Source: Amycolatopsis camponoti (GTDB lineage: Bacteria; Actinomycetota; Actinomycetes; Mycobacteriales; Pseudonocardiaceae). Taken from it: a stretch of 64,000 nucleotides of DNA. Positions 25,272 to 33,413 of this stretch are shown piece after piece (the stretch's first letter is position 1; the number at the start of each line of letters is the position of its first letter). The stretch is taken from the NCBI RefSeq assembly GCF_902497555.1, contig NZ_CABVGP010000001.1, positions 1,240,001-1,304,000 of the forward strand. Direction: 5' to 3'. A program made the position numbers and the translations under genes. Below the pieces are notes generated by a model. It was not told the origin of the DNA. It did not search any database and saw nothing but the letters and a program-made list of their open reading frames with translations.

Positions 25272-25712
25272 CGACGTACCGCCCTTTCCCCGGCGAGGAT
25301 AGCCGTCGGTGGCACCGGGTCCCGCCGCACTGTGACCTGCGACGTTTCCGGCAGGCGCGAAACGTCCGAAGGCCGGTTGACGCCACCGCCGCGCCGCTGG
25401 CACGTTCATCCCGCACGGCCGCCGACGATGTCGCGCGCCGGGTGCGGACCGGCTGGGGGTCGGTCCGGCCACCGCCCCTTGACCGTCCTCAGTGGACGAA
25501 GGCCGGCCGGGAAGACGGAAATTCACCGGATGGCGGCGAATCCCGGGCATTCGTCGAAGCTCACCCTGTGTAGCTGATGCGTACGGGGGAAACGCCCGGC
25601 ATTCCTTGACAGCACCGTGGTCGCCGGAGTTATGTCTGCGTTCTGAATTCCGGGGGAAAAGGATCCAGGAATTCGTTCTCGGGTCACCGGTACGAATCGA
25701 GCCACGCCACCG
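25272..25712 (+). promoter_or_regulatory. Long intergenic region and promoter of the cvn operon
   Basis: This 441-base non-coding region lies between divergent genes. A good sigma-70-like promoter facing cvnA is TTGACA at 25606-25611, then 18 bases, then TTATGT at 25630-25635, about 80 bases before the ATG. The stretch from about 25555 to 25712 is clearly lower in GC than its surroundings. I see no gene or other structure in the rest. Confidence 0.45.
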
Positions 25713-27926
25713 ATGAAAGAAGATGAACCGCTTCGCCGTAGTAGTTCCGCCGCGTCGTGGAATCCCGGCACCTGGCGGCTGCGCACCAAGATCTCCGTCG
25801 TGTTGTTGCTGCCCGTCCTGGTCGCGCTGCTGCTGGCCGGCGGCCGGGTGCAGGCCGAGCTCGCCCAGGCGGGCGCGCTCAGCGGGGTGCGGGACCAAAT
25901 GCCGGTCGTGCAAGGGATCGCCGAGCTCACCGGGCTGGTCGACGACGAGCTGATCCACGACGGCGCGGCCGCGCAGACCGCCGCGGTCGACACGAAAGCC
26001 GCCGTCATCCGCCACGACGCCGAATTCGCGCAGCTGAGCCCGGAGCTTTCCCGGACGCTGGAAGATCAATTGGGAAAATTGGCCGGCCTGCGCCAGCAGG
26101 ACGGTTCGGCCGGTGCGAAAACCCCCGCCTACCACGACTTCGTCGTCTCGCTCAGTGAAGTGATCCCCGGGGTCGTCGGCCAAGCCGGGAATACCGATCT
26201 CGACGCCGCGGCCGATATCACCAAAGCGTTGACGCAGCTGAGGTCGACGCTCGCCGGGCAGGAAGTCCCGGGTGGACGGTCGGTGGACGCGCTCGCGGCC
26301 GCCGTCGCCGAGGAATCGGTGCTCACCGGGCAGATCCGCCGGGCGTTGCCCACCGGTGCGGTGGCCGCGCGGTTCGCCGCCGCCACCATCCCCGGCGCCG
26401 GCGGACCCGCGGCCAAGCGCGCGGCGCTCGGGACCATCCTGGCCGACCAGGTGAAGACCCTTTCGGACGCCGTCGGCGCGCGGACCGACGCCGCCCGGTC
26501 CGACGCGCTGCGCGACGCCGCGCTGGTGATCGCGTCGCTGCTCGGCGCCCTCGCCATCGCCCTGGCCGTGGCCCGCTCGGTGGTCGTCCCGATCCGGCGG
26601 CTGCACGCGGCCGCGGTCGACACCGCGCGCCGGCGGCTGCCCGGCACGATCGAGCGGATCCGGGAGGGCGAGGACGTCGACTGGCGGGCGACCGAGCGGC
26701 TGCCCGTCGACTCCGAGGAGGAGATCGGCCAGCTGGCCCGCGCCTTCGACGACATGCACCGGCAGGCGGTGCGGCTCGCCGTCGGCGAGCAGGCCGAGAT
26801 GCGGATCCAGGTCAGCGAGATGTTCATGACGCTGTCGCGGCGCAGCCAGTCGCTGGTGGAGCTGCAGCTGTCGGTGATCGAGGACCTCGAAGCCGACGAG
26901 CAGGACCCGCAGCGGCTGGCGGAGCTCTTCCAGATCGACCACATCGCCACCCGGCTGCGGCGCAACGGCGAGAACCTGCAGGTCCTCGCGGGCGGACGCC
27001 CGGTGCGCCGGGAAGTCGGGCCCGTCGCGACGGTCGAGCTGCTGCGGGCCGCGACGTCGGAGGTGAAGGACTACCAGCGGGTCACGCTCGGCAACGCGCC
27101 CCGCGGGTCGGTGCAGTCCGAGGCCGCGGCCGACGTCGTGCACATCCTCGCCGAGCTGCTGGAGAACGCGATCCGCTCGTCCCCGCCGGGCGAGCAGGTC
27201 GTGCTCACCGCCGACCGCGGCTTCGACGGCGGCGTGCTGATCGAGGTCGTCGACACCGGCCTCGGCATGACCCGCGAGGACCTCGAAGCGGCGAACGCGC
27301 GGCTCGCCGCCGGCGCGTCGGTGAGCCCGGAGACCACCCGCCGGATGGGCTTGTTCGTGGTGAGCAGGCTCGCCGCCTCGCACGGGATCACCGTGCGGCT
27401 GCGGCCCTCGACCACGCGGACCGCGAGTGCCGGCATCACCGCCAGCGTGCACGTCCCGGGCGTGCTGGTCCTGGTCGACCTGCCGGCCCGGCCGGGTCCG
27501 CCCGAGCTGCTGCCGGCGGTCAACGGCGTCCCCCGGCCCGAGCCGGAACCCCGGTGGCCCGCCGAAGAACCCGCCGCCGTGGCGCCGATGCCGACGCCGA
27601 TCTTCGACCAGATGCTGTCGCACTGGTTCGCCGACGACCGCGCGAAGCCGGCGCGGCCCGGCGAGTGGGCGACCCCGGCCGACGAGGTCCGGCAGGCCGC
27701 CGAAGCCGCGGTCGGCGCGCCGGACGACCTCGAGCTCACCGAGTCGGGCCTGCCGACCCGGCAGCCCGGCGCGCAGCTCGTCCCGGGCTCGGTCGCCCCG
27801 CGGCAGCCGCAGCCGGCCGACTCGTCGTTCCGGGACCCGGCCGCCGTGCGGAACAACCTTTCCCGGCACTACAGCGGCATGCGCGCGGCCCGCCACCGGG
27901 TCGCGACCGACCCGAAGGGGCAGTGA
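25713..27926 (+). CDS. cvnA: CvnA, conservon sensor histidine kinase-like membrane protein
   Basis: The 737-residue membrane sensor has TM1 at about 27-46 and a mainly helical extracytoplasmic domain (about 47-265, nitrate/nitrite-sensor-like). TM2 is at about 267-290, followed by a HAMP linker. The HATPase domain has N-box [16 protein letters not shown] near 476 and G1 VDTGLGMT near 511. A Pro/Glu-rich tail covers the last 150 residues. In Streptomyces conservons the A protein works with a roadblock protein, a DUF742 protein and a small GTPase as a membrane complex resembling G-protein signalling. All three follow here, each overlapping the previous gene. Confidence 0.88.
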   Translation: MKEDEPLRRSSSAASWNPGTWRLRTKISVVLLLPVLVALLLAGGRVQAELAQAGALSGVRDQMPVVQGIAELTGLVDDELIHDGAAAQTAAVDTKAAVIRHDAEFAQLSPELSRTLEDQLGKLAGLRQQDGSAGAKTPAYHDFVVSLSEVIPGVVGQAGNTDLDAAADITKALTQLRSTLAGQEVPGGRSVDALAAAVAEESVLTGQIRRALPTGAVAARFAAATIPGAGGPAAKRAALGTILADQVKTLSDAVGARTDAARSDALRDAALVIASLLGALAIALAVARSVVVPIRRLHAAAVDTARRRLPGTIERIREGEDVDWRATERLPVDSEEEIGQLARAFDDMHRQAVRLAVGEQAEMRIQVSEMFMTLSRRSQSLVELQLSVIEDLEADEQDPQRLAELFQIDHIATRLRRNGENLQVLAGGRPVRREVGPVATVELLRAATSEVKDYQRVTLGNAPRGSVQSEAAADVVHILAELLENAIRSSPPGEQVVLTADRGFDGGVLIEVVDTGLGMTREDLEAANARLAAGASVSPETTRRMGLFVVSRLAASHGITVRLRPSTTRTASAGITASVHVPGVLVLVDLPARPGPPELLPAVNGVPRPEPEPRWPAEEPAAVAPMPTPIFDQMLSHWFADDRAKPARPGEWATPADEVRQAAEAAVGAPDDLELTESGLPTRQPGAQLVPGSVAPRQPQPADSSFRDPAAVRNNLSRHYSGMRAARHRVATDPKGQ

Positions 27927-28360
27927 TGAGCGTGCGGCAGGAAGGAGCGGAAGTGGCCGACCGGTCCCGGAACTGGCTGGTGTCGGCGTTCACGCAGGAG
28001 GTGCCCGGCGTCGCGCACGCCGCGCTCGTCTCGGCGGACGGCCTGCTCGTGGCGGCGAACGACGCGATGCCGCGCGACCGGGCGGACCAGCTCTCGGCGA
28101 TCGCGTCGGGCCTCTCGAGCCTGGCCCTCGGCACGGCCGACCTGTTCACCGCGGGCCGGGTCGTGCAGTCGGTCATCGAGATGGAGCACGGCTTCCTGAT
28201 GCTGATGAACGTCGGCGACGGCTCGAACCTGGTGGTGCTGGCCAACCCCGGCTGCGACATCGGCCTGGTCGGCTACGAGATGACGCTGCTCGTCGATCGG
28301 TTCGGGAAGATGGTCGAGACACCGGCGCGGCCCGCGGCCGCGCCGGGAGCGAGCCGGTGA
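27926..28360 (+). CDS. cvnB: CvnB, roadblock/LC7 domain protein
   Basis: The 144-residue roadblock/LC7 protein reads [30 protein letters not shown] at the N-terminus and [31 protein letters not shown] near residues 90-120, the usual pattern of conservon B proteins. Roadblock proteins act as scaffolds or GTPase-activating partners for MglA-like GTPases. The ATG at 27926 overlaps the cvnA stop (TGATG), and its stop overlaps cvnC (GTGA). Confidence 0.92.
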   Translation: MSVRQEGAEVADRSRNWLVSAFTQEVPGVAHAALVSADGLLVAANDAMPRDRADQLSAIASGLSSLALGTADLFTAGRVVQSVIEMEHGFLMLMNVGDGSNLVVLANPGCDIGLVGYEMTLLVDRFGKMVETPARPAAAPGASR

Positions 28361-28734
28361 CGGAGGGCCGGCGACGCGAGGGCGGGCGGCACGCGGCGTC
28401 ACTGGCCCGCCCGTACGCGTGGACCGCCGGTCGCACCCGGCCGTCGGTCGACCTGGCGGTGGAAGCCCTCGTCGAAACGACGGCGGAGGGACGCACGGCG
28501 CCCTTCAGCCCGACCAACCCGCTGGCCGCGGTGACCCAGCTGTGCCTGCAGCAGCGCTCGGTGGCGGAGGTCGCGGTGCACCTGCGCGTGCCGCTGGGCG
28601 TGGCCCGGGTGCTCATCGGCGACCTGCTGGTCGCCGGCCAGGTGTCGATCCGCGACACGCTCACCGCGGACGCCTCCTTCGACGAACGCAACGACCTGCT
28701 CGAAAGGGTCCTCAGTGGACTACGCGCACTCTGA
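28357..28734 (+). CDS. cvnC: CvnC, DUF742 protein
   Basis: The 125-residue DUF742 protein has [13 protein letters not shown], a helix-turn-helix-like [34 protein letters not shown] segment and the C-terminal [12 protein letters not shown], as in conservon C proteins. The winged-helix-like core suggests protein or DNA contacts. The GTG at 28357 sits in the cvnB stop. The gene overlaps cvnD by 20 bases. Confidence 0.92.
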   Translation: MTEGRRREGGRHAASLARPYAWTAGRTRPSVDLAVEALVETTAEGRTAPFSPTNPLAAVTQLCLQQRSVAEVAVHLRVPLGVARVLIGDLLVAGQVSIRDTLTADASFDERNDLLERVLSGLRAL

Positions 28735-29344
28735 CAAGCGGATCACCTCGGCCAAGATCGTGGTCGCCGGCGGGTTCGGGGCCGGCAAGACGACCTTCGT
28801 CGGCGCCGTCTCGGAGATCGACCCGTTGCGCACCGAGGCCGTGATGACGGCCGCGGCCGTCGGTGTCGACCGGACCGAAGCGGTGCCGGGGAAGTTCTCC
28901 ACGACGGTGGCGATGGACTTCGGCAGGCTCACGCTGGCCGACGACCTGATCCTCTACGTGTTCGGCACGCCGGGACAGCACCGGTTCTGGTTCATGTGGG
29001 ACGACCTCGTCTGCGGCGCGGTGGCGGCGATCGTCCTGGTCGACACGCGCCGGCTCGCGGACTGCTTCGCGTCGATCGACTTCTTCGAGTCGCGCGGGGT
29101 GCCGTTCCTGGTGGCGGTCAACCAGTTCCAGGACACCCGCCAGCACCCGCCGGAGCAGGTGCGCGAAGCCCTCAAGGTCCCGGCGGAGGTCCAGGTGGTC
29201 ACCTGCGACGCGCGTTCGCCGGAGTCGACGAAAGAGACCCTCATCGCGGCGGCCGAGTACGCGTTGGCCGCATTGCATGCGCCGCATCAATCGCTTTCGG
29301 GGGGTCCAGGGGGGCTTGCCCCCCGGCCGGGGTCCGGGGTTTGA
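28715..29344 (+). CDS. cvnD: CvnD, small GTPase-like ATP/GTP-binding protein
   Basis: The 209-residue Ras-like P-loop protein has Walker A GGFGAGKTTFVG (about 19-30), the switch-like FGTPGQHRFWFMWDDL (about 83-98) and VNQF as its base-recognition motif. The GTG at 28715 lies within cvnC. The last about 18 residues (SLSGGPGGLAPRPGSGV) are low-complexity and encoded by two GC-rich hairpins, so the C-terminus appears to have been extended into a terminator-like repeat. Confidence 0.92.
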   Translation: MDYAHSDKRITSAKIVVAGGFGAGKTTFVGAVSEIDPLRTEAVMTAAAVGVDRTEAVPGKFSTTVAMDFGRLTLADDLILYVFGTPGQHRFWFMWDDLVCGAVAAIVLVDTRRLADCFASIDFFESRGVPFLVAVNQFQDTRQHPPEQVREALKVPAEVQVVTCDARSPESTKETLIAAAEYALAALHAPHQSLSGGPGGLAPRPGSGV

Positions 29345-29350
29345 CCCCGG
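29309..29350 (+). terminator. Double hairpin at the 3' end of cvnD
   Basis: GGGGGGC-TT-GCCCCCC (29309-29324) is followed by CCGGGGTC(N8)GACCCCGG (29327-29334/29343-29350). The cvnD stop codon (29342-29344) lies in the second stem. There is no U-run, as is usual in actinobacteria. It probably ends the cvn transcript, although the MHYT gene 38 bases on reads in the same direction. Confidence 0.55.
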
Positions 29351-29382
29351 ATGACAGAGCAAGCCTGAACAGGAGCACGGAA

Positions 29383-30171
29383 ATGCACATGGACCACGAC
29401 GACTTCGCGATGGGCCACTGGCTCGTCGTGCTCGCGTACCTGACTTCGGTGGTGGGCTGCGCGCTCGGGCTCGCCTGCACGCTGCAGGCGCGGACCACGG
29501 ACAACGCGCGCACCCGGCTGACCTGGCTCGGGCTCGCGGCGCTGTCGATCGGCGGCGTCGGCATCTGGGTCATGCACTTCATCGCGATGCTCGGCTTTTC
29601 GACGCCCGGGTTGCCGGTGCGCTACGACATCACGCGCACGGCGCTGTCGGCGATCCTGTCGGTGGTGGCGGTGTTCTGCGGCCTGCTGGTGTTCGGCGTC
29701 CGCAACCGGTTCGCCTGGAAGCGGCTGCTGCTCGGCGGGCTGCTGACCGGGCTCGCGGTGAACGTCATGCACTACACGGGGATGTGGGCGGTCGAGATCA
29801 AGGGGACGATCGGCTACGACCCGACGCTGGTGGTGCTGTCGGTGGTGATCGCGGTGGTCGCCGCGACGGCGGCGCTGTGGTTCACGGTCGGTCTGGACAA
29901 GCTGCTGCCCCGGCTGGCGGCGGGCCTGGTGATGGCGGCGGCGGTGACGGGCATGCACTACACGGGCATGGCGGCGGTCCGGCTGCACCTGGACCCGGCG
30001 GCACCGGACCCGTCGGGCGCGGAGGTGTTCTCGTTCCTGTTCCCGGTGTTCGTCCTGGCGGCGCTGGCGATGGCGGTGCCGATCTGCGCGGTGCTGATGG
30101 CGTCGTCGAGTTCGGAGTCGCCTCGCCACACGACGGTGGCCCGTGAGGTCGTGAGTGAGAAACAGGGTTAG
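29383..30171 (+). CDS. MHYT domain membrane sensor protein
   Basis: The 262-residue protein has seven predicted transmembrane helices and three MHYT-type motifs: MHFIAM near residue 64, MHYTGM near 128 and MHYTGM near 191. MHYT domains are proposed to bind copper at the outer membrane face and to sense oxygen, CO or NO. Here the domain stands alone, with no output domain. AGGAG lies seven bases before the ATG at 29383. The last seven residues (VVSEKQG) are encoded by the third palindromic element, which supplies the stop codon. Confidence 0.9.
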   Translation: MHMDHDDFAMGHWLVVLAYLTSVVGCALGLACTLQARTTDNARTRLTWLGLAALSIGGVGIWVMHFIAMLGFSTPGLPVRYDITRTALSAILSVVAVFCGLLVFGVRNRFAWKRLLLGGLLTGLAVNVMHYTGMWAVEIKGTIGYDPTLVVLSVVIAVVAATAALWFTVGLDKLLPRLAAGLVMAAAVTGMHYTGMAAVRLHLDPAAPDPSGAEVFSFLFPVFVLAALAMAVPICAVLMASSSSESPRHTTVAREVVSEKQG

Positions 30172-30194
30172 AACACGGTTTCCCACTCACGACC
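30147..30194. repeat. Palindromic element, copy 3 (reverse orientation)
   Basis: GGTCGTGAGTGAGAAACAG, then loop GGTTAGAACA, then CGGTTTCCCACTCACGACC. The loop is the reverse complement of that in copies 1 and 2, so this copy is inverted, and its arms differ at two of 19 positions. It lies between two convergent genes and provides the stop codon of the MHYT gene. The position suits a bidirectional terminator. Confidence 0.88.
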
Positions 30195-30212
30195 GGCCTC
30201 GGCAGACCGTCG

Positions 30213-30836
30213 TCAGTCCGATGTGGACACCGGGACCGGGAAGCGGTCGGCGCTGAAGTGCACCAGGATCGCCTTCGCCGTGGCGCAGACCGTGTCCCCG
30301 GCGCGCAGCGTCCCGGTCGCGTGGAGCTTCCGCCCGTCACGGCGTTCCAGCCGGCCTTCCGCGACGAGCGGCTCGGCGTACGGCGTACCGCGGAGGTAGT
30401 CGACCGTCAAGGACGCCGTCATCCCGGGGTAGCCGGCCGCCGCGGTCGCGCGGCCCAGTACGTGGTCCAGGATCGCCGCGACCCAGCCGCCGTGGACCCG
30501 GTTCGGTGGTCCCTCGTGGGCCGCGCCCAGCAGGACCTCGGCCCGGACCTCCGCCGGTCCGATGTGCGTCCAGGACAGCGGCGGCGCCAGCGGGTTCCCG
30601 GGTCCTTCCAGCGGGTTGTTGATGCTGAGGTGGCCGCCGCCGTCGAGGGCGGCCAGCAGCAGGGGAGGCGATCCGCCGGTGGCGCGCAGGGCGGCGGTGA
30701 CCGCCTCGACCTGCCGGGCGGCGGCGGCGAAGTCGGCGTCGTCGCCCGTGCACACGGAAGCCTCGATCAGCTCCCGGATCCGGGAGCCCAGCAGCGCGCG
30801 TCCCGGCGGCACGCCGTCGACGATCGGAAAGGACAT
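30213..30836 (-). CDS. PaaI-like hotdog-fold thioesterase
   Basis: The 207-residue protein has a C-terminal hotdog domain (about 95-200) including NRVHGGWVAAILDHVLG, the conserved turn and central helix, and ASLTVDYLRGTPYAEPLVAEGRLERRDGRK. Family members hydrolyse acyl-CoA thioesters. The N-terminal about 90 residues are an extra, less conserved region seen in actinobacterial PaaI-like proteins. The start is the ATG at 30836. Its upstream neighbour on the same strand is an SDR gene 30 bases away, so the two are likely co-transcribed. Confidence 0.85.
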   Translation of the reverse strand: MSFPIVDGVPPGRALLGSRIRELIEASVCTGDDADFAAAARQVEAVTAALRATGGSPPLLLAALDGGGHLSINNPLEGPGNPLAPPLSWTHIGPAEVRAEVLLGAAHEGPPNRVHGGWVAAILDHVLGRATAAAGYPGMTASLTVDYLRGTPYAEPLVAEGRLERRDGRKLHATGTLRAGDTVCATAKAILVHFSADRFPVPVSTSD

Positions 30837-30866
30837 GGCACCCCCAGAACTAGAACACGTTCCAGT

Positions 30867-31628
30867 CTACCAGGTCGGCCGGGCCGTGACCCCGCCGTCG
30901 ACGACGAGGTCGTGCCCGGTGATCCAGGAAGCCAGCGGGGACGCCAGGAAGACGCACGCGTTGCCGACGTCCTCCGGTGTCCCCGGACGGCCCAGCGGGG
31001 CGGCCCGCCGCCACCGTTCGACGCCCTCCGGCCAGTCCTCTTCCAGGCCCGGCCGCGAAATCAGGCCCGGTGACACGGTGTTGACGCGGATCCCGCGCGG
31101 CCCGTACTCCAGCGCGGCGCCGCGGGCGTGCATCACCAAAGCCGCCTTGGCCGCGCTGTAGTGGACGTGCCCGGGCGCGGGCTGCCGGGCCTCGATCGAC
31201 GCGATGTGCGTGACGCTGCCGCCGTCGCGCAGCAGCCGGCTCGCCGCTTGGGTGCAGGAGAACGCGCTGGTCAGGGTGGCGTCCAGCATCGCCCGCCACT
31301 GTCCGGCCGTCAGGTCCGCGAGCGGTTCGACCGGCTGGACGCCGGCGTTGTTCACGAGCGCGTCGAGCCCGCCGCCCCAGTCCGCGACGGCTTCCAGCAT
31401 CGCGTGGCAAGCGTTGTCGTCGGTCAGCTCGGCGGCGAACGCGCGGGCCCGCCCGCCCGCGGCCTCGATCGCCGCGACGACGTCGTCGCCCGCGCCGGGG
31501 CGCCGGTGGTGCACGGCCACCGCGCTGCCCGCTTCGGCGAACCGCAGCGCGATCCCGCGGCCGATGGTGCCGGCCGCGCCGGTGACGCAGGTGATCTTGC
31601 CGGAGAGGTCAGGGAGGGAGCTCGCCAC
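30867..31628 (-). CDS. Short-chain dehydrogenase/reductase (SDR)
   Basis: The 253-residue classical SDR has the NAD(P)-binding TGAAGTIGRG (about 14-23), NNAGVQ near 91, the catalytic Ser in HIASIE near 138 and YSAAK near 151, ending in GHDLVVDGGVTA. Substrate unknown. The GTG at 31628 starts about ten residues before the first strand, as in most SDRs; an in-frame GTG at 31670 is a longer option, and neither has a good ribosome site. It may work with the co-directional thioesterase on an acyl-CoA substrate. Confidence 0.88.
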   Translation of the reverse strand: MASSLPDLSGKITCVTGAAGTIGRGIALRFAEAGSAVAVHHRRPGAGDDVVAAIEAAGGRARAFAAELTDDNACHAMLEAVADWGGGLDALVNNAGVQPVEPLADLTAGQWRAMLDATLTSAFSCTQAASRLLRDGGSVTHIASIEARQPAPGHVHYSAAKAALVMHARGAALEYGPRGIRVNTVSPGLISRPGLEEDWPEGVERWRRAAPLGRPGTPEDVGNACVFLASPLASWITGHDLVVDGGVTARPTW

Positions 31629-31695
31629 CTGCCCGATCGTAGCCAGGGGAGAATTGACGGGCGTTTTCACCGGATTTCGCGAGTATCGTGCCCGC

Positions 31696-32226
31696 ATGAT
31701 CTCGCCGGTGCCGAGCGCACTCGACCCAGCCGCACCGGTTACGGGCCCCGCGCCCTGGTGGGGCGTTCCCGTGATCGCGGGGGCCTTCCTGCTCGCGGGC
31801 GCGGTGCTCGCGCTCCTCGCGATCGCGCTGAGCGACCGCCGGAAGCTGAACCGGGAAGACCGCCGCCGGTGGGACCGGGAGATCCGCGACACCTACCTGG
31901 AGATCACCCGGCACCTCGCCCGGATCACCGCCTTCCGGTACCAGGTGCTCACCGACGAGGACGAACGCCAGCTGCGGTACCAGGCCGGTGCCTACGCGCT
32001 CGCGGGCATGCGGGAACAGGTCGCGATGCTGGAGGTGATCGGGACGCCGGCGTTGATCGCCAAGGCCCACGAGCTGGAAGACCGCACCGGCGTGGTCGTT
32101 TCGCTGTGGCACGAGCTGATCAACCCCGGGAAGCCCGAGTACCGGGCCCTGCACACGGCTCGCAACGAGTTCCTGGACGCGGTGAAGGACAGCATCCGGG
32201 TGGAGCAGTACCAGCCCCGCCCGTGA
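31696..32226 (+). CDS. Hypothetical single-pass membrane protein
   Basis: I do not recognise this 176-residue protein. One transmembrane helix (about 20-44, GVPVIAGAFLLAGAVLALLAIAL) is followed by a charged, mostly helical cytoplasmic domain that starts SDRRKLNREDRRRWDREIRDTYLEI. The layout, short outside and helical inside, is common for actinobacterial proteins of unknown function. It lies head-to-head with the SDR gene, and a ferritin gene follows 39 bases downstream. Confidence 0.75.
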   Translation: MISPVPSALDPAAPVTGPAPWWGVPVIAGAFLLAGAVLALLAIALSDRRKLNREDRRRWDREIRDTYLEITRHLARITAFRYQVLTDEDERQLRYQAGAYALAGMREQVAMLEVIGTPALIAKAHELEDRTGVVVSLWHELINPGKPEYRALHTARNEFLDAVKDSIRVEQYQPRP

Positions 32227-32265
32227 CGTGGCCGGCCGGTGCACCGGCGCCGTACCTTGTGGGGC

Positions 32266-32808
32266 ATGGCCGACACCCAGCGTTCGAAGTTCTCCGAGCT
32301 CCTGCGGGAGCAGATCCGGCACGAGTTCACCGCCGCGCAGCAGTACGTCGCCCTCGCCGTCTGGTTCGACGCGCGTGACCTGCCGAGGCTGGCGAAGCGC
32401 TTCTACCGGCAGTCGATCGAGGAACGCAACCACGCGCTGGCGATGGTCCGGTACCTGCTCGACCGGAGCCAGCCGGTGGCGATCCCGGGCAGCGGCGACG
32501 TCCGGAACGACTTCTCGAGCGCGCACGAGGCCATCGAGCTGGCGCTGGAGCAGGAACGGGCGGTGACCACCGACATCGAGGCGATGGCGAAGGCCGCGCG
32601 GCTGGAGGAGGACTACCTCGGCGAGCAGTTCGTGGCCTGGTTCCTCAAGGAGCAGGTGGAGGAGGTGGCCCGGATGTCCACGCTGCTCACGGTCGTCGAG
32701 CGCGCCGCCGACAACCTCTTCGAGGTCGAGAACCACCTGTTCCGCGAGGCGGCCACGGAGGCCGCGGAGGCGCCGGACATGCCGCCGGTCGCGGGCGGGA
32801 AGCTCTGA
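32266..32808 (+). CDS. Ferritin (BfrB-like, non-haem iron storage)
   Basis: The 180-residue four-helix ferritin stores iron and oxidises Fe(II). Ferroxidase ligands appear in EFTAAQQYVALAVWFD (helix A), SIEERNHALAMVRYLLD (helix B, ExxH) and the helix C/D segment EEDYLGEQFVAWFLKEQVEEV. It resembles mycobacterial BfrB, including a short C-terminal tail. The ATG at 32266 is chosen because the conserved protein begins there; nine more codons upstream are non-conserved. It ends one base before the convergent gene. Confidence 0.9.
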   Translation: MADTQRSKFSELLREQIRHEFTAAQQYVALAVWFDARDLPRLAKRFYRQSIEERNHALAMVRYLLDRSQPVAIPGSGDVRNDFSSAHEAIELALEQERAVTTDIEAMAKAARLEEDYLGEQFVAWFLKEQVEEVARMSTLLTVVERAADNLFEVENHLFREAATEAAEAPDMPPVAGGKL

Positions 32809-33285
32809 CTACACGAAGGTGGTCAGCCAGGTCGCCAGCCAGAACGTCTGGCTCAGCACGATCGCGAGCAGGCCCAGCCGGGTGCTGCGCCCGCGGCGCT
32901 TGACCAGGCCCGCGAGGAGCACGAACAGCCCGAGCAGCAACGCGCCCGCCCCGGCCAGGACGGCGGTGCCCAGCAGGATCGAGAGCCAGGTTTCCTGACC
33001 GGGCGATGACTCCTGCTGCTGGGCGTAGAACACGAGGTCGCCCAGCGCGGAGAACACCGCGGTGACGGCCCCCAGCGCGACCGCGACCGCGGCCGCGCGG
33101 GCGAGTCCGCGTCCGGCGGGCCGGGCGGCGGGTAGCTGCGGCGGGGCGGCGGGCGAAGACCGTGGCGGCGCGGTGACCGGAGAACCCGGCCGCGACAAAC
33201 GCCACTGCGCGACGGCGATCCAGGTGGCGACCACGGCGGCGACCGCGCTGACGAGGGCGGCGAGCAGCGAGAGCGCTTCATACAC
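32809..33285 (-). CDS. Hypothetical membrane protein
   Basis: The 158-residue protein has three to four hydrophobic helices (about 3-25, 60-82, 95-120 and 135-155) and a Pro/Ala-rich linker around residues 30-55. No family motif was recognised. The GTG at 33285 has no ribosome site upstream, which suggests either a leaderless message or a different start. It is convergent with, and directly abuts, the ferritin gene. Confidence 0.65.
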   Translation of the reverse strand: MYEALSLLAALVSAVAAVVATWIAVAQWRLSRPGSPVTAPPRSSPAAPPQLPAARPAGRGLARAAAVAVALGAVTAVFSALGDLVFYAQQQESSPGQETWLSILLGTAVLAGAGALLLGLFVLLAGLVKRRGRSTRLGLLAIVLSQTFWLATWLTTFV

Positions 33286-33413
33286 CGGTCCAGTATCGGC
33301 TTGATCGCGCCGAACATCTGATCTACGCGGTTTGTCGGAGTTGAGGCGCGTCGCCCGCCGGGCACGGGAACGGCGGAAGCGGCACACCCCCACGAGTGCC
33401 GCTTCCGCCGTGC

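Noticed and set aside
25492..25716. 74-codon plus-strand ORF in the cvnA promoter region
   Set aside because: It has no ribosome site or conserved pattern and covers the best sigma-70-like promoter.
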